The notes under the pieces were generated by a model. The model saw only the letters and a program-made list of their open reading frames with translations, ran no database searches and had not been told where the DNA came from. From the NCBI GenBank assembly GCA_017694145.1, contig JADINF010000134.1, positions 1 through 12,618 of the forward strand: a DNA stretch of 12,618 bases, read 5' to 3'. The first letter of the stretch is position 1. Every line of letters begins with the position of its first letter. Source of the DNA: Candidatus Stercoripulliclostridium pullicola. Its GTDB lineage: Bacteria > Bacillota > Clostridia > Christensenellales > DTU072. The translations under genes and the position numbers were made by a program. Below, piece after piece: positions 1 through 6,394 of the stretch.

Positions 1-174
1 GCGCGCTCCCGAACCGTTCCCCCTCGGCTTCTCCCTCAAGATACGCTCTATATCGCTTCGCTTCGCGCGCGGGGCGCCTTCCCCCTTAACGGCATTCCCC
101 GCTACGCGGGCGCAGCAGTCTTTTGATTTTCGGTCTTTGACTTCGACCGCTTTTTATGCCCGCTTACCGATCGC
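1..174. other. GC-rich non-coding left edge
   Basis: This stretch lies downstream of the four-gene minus-strand operon. It is GC-rich and pyrimidine-biased on the plus strand and contains a perfect small hairpin, CCCGC-tac-GCGGG, at 98-110. Two plus-strand frames stay open from the window edge (to stops at 124-126 and about 180-182), but neither gives a recognisable protein, and open frames are expected by chance in such GC-rich sequence. A gene tail entering from the left cannot be excluded. Confidence 0.3.
131..155 (+). terminator. weak plus-strand terminator candidate
   Basis: A 5-bp stem CGGTC/GACCG (131-135 with 145-149) with a 9-nt loop is followed by C and five T (151-155). Read on the plus strand it has the form of a weak intrinsic terminator, which would fit a plus-strand gene converging from left of the window. 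On the minus strand the hairpin is followed by AAAA, so it is not a good terminator for the operon that ends at 175. Confidence 0.3.
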
Positions 175-1764
175 TCAGTCGTAATCTTCGTCCGCATTCA
201 TTAGGCGCCGGAGAACCGTTTTTGCGGCTTTCTCCGCGAACATCTCTACGGTGAAACGGAATATGTCGCGGTACACTCTCGAATTGAAGCGTTTGAGCTT
301 CTCTCCGTCGCAGGAACAGCTCTCCTCGTAGAATGCTATCCCCGCGCGGCTCGTAACGTCCGATATGCTCGCTTTAAGATTTGCGAACAATTCGCAGGAA
401 GCCTCGGCTTCCTTCCCTTCGGGAGAGAATTCCCACACGAAGGCGCTGTTGAAAAGGACATACAGGGCTTTATAGTAAACGAAGATATCGTCGAACCTCT
501 TATATCCCTTGCGTACGTAAGCGTAGTCGTTCATGTACGCAAGCACCATACAGGCTACCTTATCGGCAAAGCGCGACGCGTAATCGTCGGCGGAGCCGCA
601 CGCGAGCGCCTCTTTCTTTAGTTCCTCTGCGGGAGGCAAGGCTTTAGTCGCTATGTAGTTTATTTCATCGCCGAGGCTGACGTAAATTTGGCGGAAACGG
701 AATTCCTCTGAGTCATTGTCCCACACGCCCCGCTTGTCGTTTTCTACGATCTCCCGGATGTCGGCTGCGAGCTTTTTGTATATAGCCGTCATATCGGATA
801 AACTTTTGTACATGAACGTTTCCTCGGAGTCCGCCGTATGCCGCGCCGCGTCCGAATTATTGAGGATATCGCGGATCTCTGCCGAAACCTGCTCCTCTTG
901 CTTCTTCGCCTGCGAGTTATCGTCGGAAATGAGTCCCTCCGCCGCTTTTTCTTCGAGCGACTTCAACATTGCCGCGCGCCGCTTCCCGATAAGAACGTCC
1001 GTTAACGCACCCGAGTGCTTGTCCTTATCGTCGTCGGAAATTCCGAAAAGATCGAACTCCTTCTCGTATAATTCGCGCTTGTAACGCGCTAAAAGCATTT
1101 CGAAGTATTCTTTGTCGAAGTCCTCTCCGCAATCTTCTTCCTCGTCGTCGGGCTCGTCTTCGTCCTCGTCGTCGGGTTCGTCTTCGTCCTCGTAGTCGGG
1201 TTCGTCTTCGTCCTCGTAGTCGGACTCGTCTTCGTCCTCGTCGTCGCAGGGATTTCCATTGTCTACGGAGTCGTCCGCGCCGATTCCCGCATAGGGGCAG
1301 ATACTTAGCAACACTTTCCTTGCCAGGAGGCGCTCCTCCTCGTTGAGCGTCAGCTCCGTGCCCTCCCCCGTATCGTTGAGAACGTATATGTCCCTGAGAG
1401 CGGTTATCGCTTTGGACTTTCGATCGAGCCGCTCCCACGGTTTATACGTTATCGACCCGATACCCGTGATCCCCAAACGTTCGCAAAATTCCCTGAGGCT
1501 CTCTTCGTCCAGACTCTTTACGAGCTCGGTCATTCTCTTTTTTACGCATGCGGGCTCGAATAACGCATCGGTAGATATGCTTACCTCATACAGGTCGCCT
1601 TCGCCTTTATTTACGCATTTCTCGGCGCACATACGCGCAAAGCATCTCCCGACGGTGTCGTAACTCAAGCCGCATTCGTACTGCACTTCGGCTTCGCTCA
1701 CATCGCCGCGCCCGGCGCAATAATATAGCACGTTTATATAAACGTTATCGTAATATTCTTCCAT
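175..1764 (-). CDS. winged-helix-like protein with acidic tandem-repeat linker, last gene of the ClpP operon
   Basis: I do not recognise the family as a whole (529 aa). Residues about 8-55 (VSEAEVQYECGLSYDTVGR region) read like a small winged helix; the pattern 'helix, G-L-S-Y-D-T-V-G-R, helix' resembles the FtsK gamma DNA-reading domain (inference). Residues about 174-210 are an Asp/Glu-rich linker of 8-residue repeats (P-D-Y-E-D-E-D-E type) encoded by a 24-bp tandem repeat. The C-terminal half (about 215-529) is charged and helical, with no transmembrane segment or signal peptide. The start is supported by a GAGGAGG site about 9 nt before the ATG. It follows the VirD4-like gene with an 18-nt gap, so it probably works with that ATPase: DNA binding at one end, an acidic tether, and a helical interaction domain. 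No catalytic motif is seen. Confidence 0.7.
   Translation of the reverse strand: MEEYYDNVYINVLYYCAGRGDVSEAEVQYECGLSYDTVGRCFARMCAEKCVNKGEGDLYEVSISTDALFEPACVKKRMTELVKSLDEESLREFCERLGITGIGSITYKPWERLDRKSKAITALRDIYVLNDTGEGTELTLNEEERLLARKVLLSICPYAGIGADDSVDNGNPCDDEDEDESDYEDEDEPDYEDEDEPDDEDEDEPDDEEEDCGEDFDKEYFEMLLARYKRELYEKEFDLFGISDDDKDKHSGALTDVLIGKRRAAMLKSLEEKAAEGLISDDNSQAKKQEEQVSAEIRDILNNSDAARHTADSEETFMYKSLSDMTAIYKKLAADIREIVENDKRGVWDNDSEEFRFRQIYVSLGDEINYIATKALPPAEELKKEALACGSADDYASRFADKVACMVLAYMNDYAYVRKGYKRFDDIFVYYKALYVLFNSAFVWEFSPEGKEAEASCELFANLKASISDVTSRAGIAFYEESCSCDGEKLKRFNSRVYRDIFRFTVEMFAEKAAKTVLRRLMNADEDYD
1153..1248 (-). repeat. 24-bp in-frame tandem repeat, four copies
   Basis: Four adjacent 24-bp units (1153-1176, 1177-1200, 1201-1224, 1225-1248) differ at only a few positions, with a degenerate fifth copy at about 1129-1152. 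Because the period is a multiple of three, each unit adds eight residues of an acidic Asp/Glu/Pro linker. Such repeats usually change copy number by replication slippage, so linker length may vary between strains (inference). Confidence 0.85.
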
Positions 1765-1782
1765 CGTTCAGCCTCCTCGCGA

Positions 1783-3462
1783 CTAATCGCAGTCGGACGC
1801 GGATATTCTGTAAACGTATTTGTCGTCGAACGGATAAACGTCGGTAACGTAATCGGAAGCGCTGACCTTCTCCGAACTGAATTCGGGACAGAGATAATAC
1901 CTCTCTATCTTCGACCACAGCACCTCTCTCGCGCCCGAACGGGTGATGATACATTCTCCCGGTTCGAGCATACTCAGCCTGCTTACCGGCACTACGGGCA
2001 CGGTGTCCTTCTCGTAACGCTCCATTTTTACTCCGCTTCCGTTGAGCGCGCTGAAAGGCGACACTATGGTGCGCACGCCGCATTCGTCGGAAAATTTCTT
2101 TTTCGTCAGGGCGTTGTTACTGCCGATGAACATGCGCATGTTCATATTGTCGGCAATGATCGCGCTCACGTCGTTACCGTACACTCTGTCGAGCTGCGCG
2201 TAAGACTGTATCACAAGCACAAACCAGATGTTTCGGCTCCCGCACGCCGAGATAGTGTTCTCGAAATCTGGTATTTGCGGCAAATTACCGAATTCGTCCA
2301 GTATGAAGTAAAAGGGCTTCGGCAACGAAAGCTCATCGCGTTCGTTGGCAATTTCTATAAGCGTGTTATACGCCGCCGTCACGAACATCTGAATGAGCTT
2401 ATAGGAGGTCTTGACCTCGTCGCGGTAGATGAGAAAGACCGCCACGGGCTTGTCGGAGGAGAAAAGCTCCTTCATGTCGAAGGTATTGGTGCAGGTTATC
2501 GCCTTCGCCACGGCGGGGCGCATGAACATCAGTTTTGCGTTGAGCGAAGATATTATGCACTGGCGCGTATTGGGAGCGTTGTTGAGAATGGGTTCCTTGG
2601 CGAGAACGTAAGCCTTGCTCGTATGAGGTCTTTTGCTGAAGTATCCGTTGTCGCAATCGACGCCCGCAGGTCTGAAAGTAGCGAGCGCGTCGAGTATGGT
2701 CCTGAAAGAAAAGGTATCCTCGCTTATACGCTTACGGTTATTCACGCTAAGATCCGAGTCCTCCAGCATCGCCCAGATGAAAGCGGTGAAAAGCTGTCTT
2801 GCGCTGTCCTCCCAGTACGGATCGCGGGTATTCATCGTGGGCACCAGATTGAGCGCGAGCGCCTCTATCTCGAGGCTGATATCGGCTATCAACTCTTTCT
2901 TCGCGCGCGCCATGGCTATATGGAGCGCGGTCTGCGTGGGATAGTTCCGCCCGTCGAACTCGTAACTGTATTCGTTATCCGCGGTCTTGACGACGCGGAC
3001 GCGGTCGGCGCATTCCGCCGCCCGACGGTACTTACGGAATATCTGCGTAAGCGGATTCCAGAATTCCGAATGCTTGTAATCGCGGAAATTGACGAGTACG
3101 ACTTTATATCCTTGCTCCTCGAGCATATTCGCGCTTTTGGCGTAAAGCTCCCCTTTAGGATCCGTTATCAGCATGCTGTCCTTGCGCTTCTGGTGCGCTT
3201 TGAGGAATATCGTGGGAAGTATGTAGCCCGTGGTCTTTCCCGAACGCGTGGCGCCGAGCACAAGAACGTGCGTGTCCTGAGTGAAAGTGGTGTAAAGCTT
3301 ACCGCCCACATGATTGGACACGAGAGGAAGCCCGCCTACGGACTTCTCGCCGAGCTCGTCGAAAGCGTATGTATTCTCCGAATCCGGTCCGTAAGAGTCG
3401 TAACGGACGAGTTTCGCGCTCTCGTAATCGCGCAGAAGATCGGTATCGTTAATGATATTCAT
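1783..3462 (-). CDS. VirD4/TraG-type coupling ATPase without membrane anchor
   Basis: A 559-aa P-loop ATPase of the type IV coupling protein (VirD4/TraG/TraD) family, which in known systems forms hexameric pumps that recruit DNA or protein to a secretion channel. Seen in the sequence: Walker A GATRSGKT at residues 70-77, the family motif DPKGELY at 101-107, Walker B ending in ILDEFGNLP at 387-395 with D389/E390, and the sensor-like IQSYAQLD at 418-425. Family VirD4 proteins usually have two N-terminal transmembrane helices; here the ATPase core starts about 60 residues in and no hydrophobic helix precedes it, so it is probably soluble or anchored by a partner. The start follows a GGAGG site in the 12-nt gap after the AAA+-like gene. 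No relaxase or T4SS channel genes are in the window. It is the only intact ATPase of this operon. Confidence 0.9.
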   Translation of the reverse strand: MNIINDTDLLRDYESAKLVRYDSYGPDSENTYAFDELGEKSVGGLPLVSNHVGGKLYTTFTQDTHVLVLGATRSGKTTGYILPTIFLKAHQKRKDSMLITDPKGELYAKSANMLEEQGYKVVLVNFRDYKHSEFWNPLTQIFRKYRRAAECADRVRVVKTADNEYSYEFDGRNYPTQTALHIAMARAKKELIADISLEIEALALNLVPTMNTRDPYWEDSARQLFTAFIWAMLEDSDLSVNNRKRISEDTFSFRTILDALATFRPAGVDCDNGYFSKRPHTSKAYVLAKEPILNNAPNTRQCIISSLNAKLMFMRPAVAKAITCTNTFDMKELFSSDKPVAVFLIYRDEVKTSYKLIQMFVTAAYNTLIEIANERDELSLPKPFYFILDEFGNLPQIPDFENTISACGSRNIWFVLVIQSYAQLDRVYGNDVSAIIADNMNMRMFIGSNNALTKKKFSDECGVRTIVSPFSALNGSGVKMERYEKDTVPVVPVSRLSMLEPGECIITRSGAREVLWSKIERYYLCPEFSSEKVSASDYVTDVYPFDDKYVYRISASDCD

Positions 3463-3474
3463 AGAGTGTTCCTC

Positions 3475-5076
3475 CTATATTTTTATCTTGAAGCCTATGG
3501 TGGCGTCGTTACACTTTCTCGCTACGGCTTCCACCTCGGCTGCGCCTACCGGCGACGTATCCGACGACGCGGCGCGTGCTATGCAGACTTTCTCCACCAC
3601 CTCTTTGAGGTGCCCGGTACCGAAGTCGCACAGCGTTACGAGAGTTCTCCGCGCGGCTTCGGCGAATTCCGCGCTGACTCCGTAAACGCGCGCGCAATTT
3701 GCCGCGTAATCGTCCGCTATCGCCCTCTTTTCTTCGTCGTAAAGAGGCGCGGTCTCTACTTGCCTGAAAAGTTTGGAAAGCGAGGTATCGCTTACCTTTT
3801 CCCCCGAAATCGCTATGAAAACGCTTCCGCTGAGGTCGAGAGTGACGCGCATGTCGCTGAGATAGAAAGCCTTAAGCGAAGAACGGTCGAAGAGCTTGCT
3901 CATCTCGGCAACGCATTCTTGATTGAGCCGCTCGAGATCCTTGATGACGAATACTCCCGCCGAACGCTTCATCGCCATAAGCCCCGCTATCGCGAAATGC
4001 TCCTGCGTGGGCAAAAGCTCGCGTTTGGTAATGTCTTTCGCGCTTATCACCCTTACGTCGGCGAACGCCTTGCTCAACGCGCCGACATAAGATTCCGCCA
4101 CGTACTCGTCTTTGCCGACAAGCATAAGGGGCTTGCCCTTACCGGATATCTGCGCCCTCAATACCGCCTCCGCCGCGCGCGCTTCGCCGCGCCTTTTTTC
4201 CGTGAAATAAGTCTCTATCGGCGCCCCTATCCCTACGCTCGTGCGCGCCGTTAGCGGCAGACTGTTGAGCGCTGCGATATGCTCGGAAGAATTCGCGAGC
4301 ACCGCTTTGTACTTGTCCGACAAGGAAAGCAGCGGCGAATATATGATCCTCGCCATCGCGGGATTGTAGCTTTCCGCTTCGCGCGGATTGCGGTTGAGAT
4401 AGGTTTCGGTGAGTTTTACGTTGCTCGTGAACTCTTCCGACGGCTTGCCGTATTCGGCGAACACCGGAGCGTATTCCTCGTTCAACGCGCCGAAGCTCAA
4501 TACCGCATCGAGCATACCGAGGTATTTAGGCGCGTTCGAATTATCGTACCGCATAAGCAGAAGCATACCGAATACGTTATTCCATCTCGCGCATTTATGA
4601 GCGGCTTCGAGCCCCTTTACGACGTCCTTTTTCACAACCGTTCCGCTCAGAAGCAGGAAAGCCGCGATCGCAAGCGGGAAAACGTAGTTTTTCCTCAGCG
4701 CCGCCGATACGAAGCTTACCGCGCTCTCTCTGTCGGAAACGCCGTCGCGCCTTCCGCGTGTATCGGCAAGCTTCAGGAGAGCCTCTCCCTTACACTCCAG
4801 TAAATCGAGGATATCCGCTCCGTAGCCTGCGCCCGTGCCGAATTTTTCGGAATAATCCAACACGCGCATGAGCTGCTCGTAAGAGGAAGGATCCTTGATC
4901 TCCTCAAGCTCCGGTAAATCTATATACTTGCATAATTCGCCAAGTCTTTTGTTGCTTATGCAACAAATTTTGCCTATTTCGTCAAATACGGCGCGACGGT
5001 CGGCAATTCTGCCGACAATGCTGTCCGCCGCAAAGAACGCTTCGAGAAAAGTTCTTTCGTGTACGGTCCTGTTCAT
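3475..5076 (-). CDS. Lon/Clp-like AAA+ pseudo-ATPase with Sel1/TPR-like N-terminal part
   Basis: A 533-aa protein. Residues about 115-180 look like Sel1/TPR-type helical repeats. Residues about 312-500 follow the order of a Lon/Clp AAA+ module, but each nucleotide motif is broken: the Walker A position reads GKDEYVAES (321-329) where GPPGxGKT is expected; the Walker B position reads VFVIKDLERL (375-384) with K-D in place of D-E; sensor 1 Asn is lost in FIAISGE (420-426); sensor 2 reads GTGHL (486-490) in place of GARxL. The surrounding hydrophobic pattern and the ...LYDEEKRAIADDY helix (445-457) still match Lon. It should therefore not hydrolyse ATP. It starts 3 nt after the clpP stop, with its ribosome site inside clpP, so the two are coupled. 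Likely role (inference): scaffold, adaptor or gate between ClpP and the neighbouring ATPase. The fold assignment is by pattern, not by search. Confidence 0.7.
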   Translation of the reverse strand: MNRTVHERTFLEAFFAADSIVGRIADRRAVFDEIGKICCISNKRLGELCKYIDLPELEEIKDPSSYEQLMRVLDYSEKFGTGAGYGADILDLLECKGEALLKLADTRGRRDGVSDRESAVSFVSAALRKNYVFPLAIAAFLLLSGTVVKKDVVKGLEAAHKCARWNNVFGMLLLMRYDNSNAPKYLGMLDAVLSFGALNEEYAPVFAEYGKPSEEFTSNVKLTETYLNRNPREAESYNPAMARIIYSPLLSLSDKYKAVLANSSEHIAALNSLPLTARTSVGIGAPIETYFTEKRRGEARAAEAVLRAQISGKGKPLMLVGKDEYVAESYVGALSKAFADVRVISAKDITKRELLPTQEHFAIAGLMAMKRSAGVFVIKDLERLNQECVAEMSKLFDRSSLKAFYLSDMRVTLDLSGSVFIAISGEKVSDTSLSKLFRQVETAPLYDEEKRAIADDYAANCARVYGVSAEFAEAARRTLVTLCDFGTGHLKEVVEKVCIARAASSDTSPVGAAEVEAVARKCNDATIGFKIKI

Positions 5077-5079
5077 AAT

Positions 5080-5652
5080 TTACCTCCATGCTTTGGGAAC
5101 GGTATCGATAACCTGATCGATGATACCGTATTCGCGCGCTTCCTCGGCGTACATGACGTAATCGCGGTCTGTATCCTCTGCGATACGTTCCATACTCTTA
5201 CCGGTATTCTTCGCGAGTATGGCGTTGAGCCTTGCGCGCGTTTGTTCTATGTGCCTTGCGGCTATGATTATATCCTCCGCCTGTCCCTGCGCTCCGCCGA
5301 GAGGCTGGTGTATCATCACTTCCGTATTGGGGAGCGCGCACCTCTTGCCGCGGCTTCCCGACGAGAGCAGGAACGCCGCCATCGAAGCCGCGGAGCCGAT
5401 ACCCACGGTCTGCACTTCGACGGACACGTAATTCATGGCGTCGTAGATAGCCATGCCGGCATTCACCTCGCCGCCCGGAGAGTTGATGAACATCTGTATA
5501 GGTCTAAGAGGATATTTTTTTTCGAGATAAAGAAGCTGACAAACGACTCTTTGGGCGAGTCCGCCGTCGATAACGCCGTTCAAAAGAATTATCCCTTCCT
5601 CAAGCAGCGTATCCGCCGAAAAGTTACCGATGTTGTTTCCTATATGATTCAT
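5080..5652 (-). CDS. ClpP-family serine peptidase with divergent N-terminus
   Basis: A 190-aa ClpP homologue. Known ClpP assembles into a 14-subunit barrel that degrades proteins fed by an AAA+ unfoldase. The catalytic triad is intact: S90 in GSAASMAAF, H115 in MIHQPLGG and D164 in DTDRD, with the same 25- and 49-residue spacing as in E. coli ClpP. INSPGG (56-61) and the QGQAEDI handle region are present. The N-terminus is unusual: about 8 residues shorter than B. subtilis ClpP and without the usual PTVIEQTxRGExxYDIYSRLL axial-loop segment. The start is supported by TAAGGAGGA (5661-5669). It heads an operon with an AAA+-like protein that lacks ATPase motifs, instead of clpX, tig or lon. It may be a second, specialised ClpP of this genome; whether a housekeeping copy exists elsewhere cannot be seen. 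Confidence 0.95.
   Translation of the reverse strand: MNHIGNNIGNFSADTLLEEGIILLNGVIDGGLAQRVVCQLLYLEKKYPLRPIQMFINSPGGEVNAGMAIYDAMNYVSVEVQTVGIGSAASMAAFLLSSGSRGKRCALPNTEVMIHQPLGGAQGQAEDIIIAARHIEQTRARLNAILAKNTGKSMERIAEDTDRDYVMYAEEAREYGIIDQVIDTVPKAWR
5082..5087 (-). promoter_or_regulatory. ribosome site of the AAA+-like gene inside the clpP end
   Basis: GGAGGT overlaps the last codons and stop of clpP, 5 nt before the ATG of the next gene (5074-5076). Ribosomes finishing ClpP sit on this site, so the two proteins are probably made in fixed proportion by translational coupling. Confidence 0.75.
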
Positions 5653-5831
5653 AATTTGAGTCCTCCTTACATAAAATATTTCCGAATACCCTGAAAAACG
5701 CCGAAAAATTCCCCGGAATCGCGTTTATCGCGGGTAACGTCTTTCTGTTGTAGAACGGTTGCTTTTACGTTTCCCTATCGCGTACGCGAGCATCCTAAGG
5801 AAACTTAAATATTATTTAACGGCTTATATAT

Positions 5832-5863
5832 CCCGCCGCGCGTCGGCGCGAGCTTAATGCGGG
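5832..5863 (-). other. bulged GC stem-loop in the ClpP operon leader
   Basis: An inner hairpin CGCGC-gtcg-GCGCG (5837-5850) is enclosed by an outer stem CCCGC/GCGGG (5832-5836 with 5859-5863), with an 8-nt bulge (5851-5858) on one side. If the operon is transcribed from 6216-6244 or from about 5930, this lies in its 5' leader. No T run follows on either strand at once, so it is not a standard terminator. Function unknown. Confidence 0.4.
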
Positions 5864-6028
5864 AACAAAAAAGATTTTCGGGTGCTTTTACGTTGTCGGT
5901 CCGCCTGTGGCGAGCAACCCTCGACAAACATTATAAAAATCGGTTAAGTATTGCTTGAAGCAAAATATTCGGATCCGGAAGCTGACGGAAATTATAAGGT
6001 TTATTATAATATCCTTTCCTCTTATCCC

Positions 6029-6209
6029 CCAAGCCGTCGCTTCCTTTGTGACAGCTCGGTTAAGTCGTGGGATCGGTCGTTCTCGTTGACGGTCGAACCT
6101 TCCGCATGGCGCCACCGGACGGTATATCCCGGCAAAACGCCCCAAATCGATCCCAAAACAAGACGCCATACGAAGGCTCACTTGCAATCATTACCGTCTT
6201 ATTTTCATC
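6029..6209 (-). ncRNA. candidate structured RNA (three stem-loops), unassigned
   Basis: Read on the minus strand, transcription from the adjacent promoter would begin near 6209. Four bases later comes stem P1 (6195-6205 with 6155-6165, 11 pairs including one U-G), then P2 (8 perfect pairs, 6148-6155 with 6068-6075; one base is shared with the end of P1), then hairpin P3 (CCGAGC and GTC with GAC and GCUUGG, 6029-6059, one mismatch and one G-U). P1 and P3 pair better as minus-strand RNA, because their imperfect pairs become G-U only on that strand; P2 alone extends better on the plus strand. I could not match it to tmRNA, RNase P, SRP, 6S or a riboswitch I know. No clear terminator follows, so it may instead be the 5' leader of the clpP operon. 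Chance stems of 6-8 pairs are common, so this is a candidate only. Confidence 0.35.
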
Positions 6210-6215
6210 AATACC

Positions 6216-6244
6216 ATTATAGCGTTCAAATGCCTCAACGACAA
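6216..6244 (-). promoter_or_regulatory. minus-strand promoter TTGTCG-N17-TATAAT
   Basis: On the minus strand the -35 TTGTCG (6239-6244) and a perfect -10 TATAAT (6216-6221) are separated by 17 nt. The predicted start is near 6209. It points toward the ClpP operon, 560 nt ahead, and at once enters the stem-loop group at 6029-6205. Confidence 0.5.
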
Positions 6245-6250
6245 GCAAAT

Positions 6251-6265
6251 CAATAATAATTATTG
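6251..6265. promoter_or_regulatory. 15-bp palindrome CAATAAT-a-ATTATTG
   Basis: A perfect inverted repeat with a one-base centre, upstream of the XRE-type regulator gene. It could be an operator for a dimeric regulator, but AT-rich palindromes arise easily by chance. Confidence 0.25.
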
Positions 6266-6336
6266 TGATTTTTATGTAACAAATTCACACTTGTGCTAAT
6301 TGATAAATCGCTTTTAATAAAATTGTAGATTTTAGG

Positions 6337-6351
6337 TTGAATGTTGTTCAA
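6337..6351. promoter_or_regulatory. inverted repeat TTGAA-N5-TTCAA over the -35
   Basis: This inverted repeat overlaps the proposed -35 (6344-6349) of the regulator promoter. A protein bound here would block the promoter, so it is a plausible autoregulation site for the helix-turn-helix product of the next gene (inference). Confidence 0.3.
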
Positions 6352-6373
6352 AATTATGTTACTGTTTTATATA
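6344..6373 (+). promoter_or_regulatory. promoter of the regulator/Rel-like operon
   Basis: TTGTTC (6344-6349) and TATATA (6368-6373) are 18 nt apart, or 17 nt if TTATAT (6367-6372) is taken as the -10. The start of transcription would be about 15 nt before the GAGGTG ribosome site (6385-6390), which gives a short leader. Confidence 0.5.
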
Positions 6374-6394
6374 TAAAGATACGCGAGGTGCGCG

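Larger units (their letters stand above)
5653..6394. other. 742-bp intergenic region between divergent operons
   Basis: No convincing protein gene. The longest frames (minus 5888-6187 and 6060-6248, plus 5951-6256) lack ribosome sites and recognisable domains. From left to right it holds the clpP ribosome site (5661-5669), a near-palindrome TTAAAT-att-ATTTAA (5805-5819), a GC hairpin (5832-5863), an isolated minus-strand TATAAT (5930-5935) with only a poor -35 (TTCAAG at 5954-5959), a group of stem-loops (6029-6205) behind a minus-strand promoter (6216-6244), and from about 6250 an AT-rich zone with the plus-strand promoter of the regulator gene. No CIRCE or CtsR heat-shock operator was seen, although clp genes often carry one. 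Confidence 0.6.

Noticed and set aside
1..126. Tail of a plus-strand gene entering from the left edge
   Set aside because: One plus frame is open to a stop at 124-126 and a weak hairpin with a T run follows, but a second frame is open too and neither translation resembles a known protein. Too little sequence to call.
1129..1248. CRISPR array
   Set aside because: The 24-bp units are directly adjacent with no spacers and keep the reading frame, so this is a coding tandem repeat.
2275..4254. Long plus-strand open frame (659 codons) across the VirD4-like and AAA+-like genes
   Set aside because: It is antisense to two genes with clear motifs and ribosome sites, its translation is Arg/Tyr/His-rich with no domain, and it spans the boundary of two real genes. 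GC-rich codon use on the opposite strand explains it.
5982..6010. Plus-strand promoter candidate CTGACG-N17-TATAAT
   Set aside because: The match is fair (4 of 6 and 6 of 6), but no gene follows for 380 bases, and the following stems P1 and P3 pair better as minus-strand RNA. It is kept only as an alternative direction for the RNA candidate.
6029..6209. tmRNA, RNase P RNA, SRP RNA or 6S RNA in the gap
   Set aside because: None of the signature segments I know was found: no tag peptide frame or CCA end, no RNase P GAGGAAAGUCC/ACAGAA cores, no SRP GGAAGGAAGCAG hairpin, and no long 6S-like rod.
5888..6248. Two overlapping minus-strand frames (99 and 62 codons) in the large gap
   Set aside because: Both need TTG or internal starts without a ribosome site, have Arg/Pro-rich translations without a recognised domain, and coincide with the stem-loop region, which explains them better.
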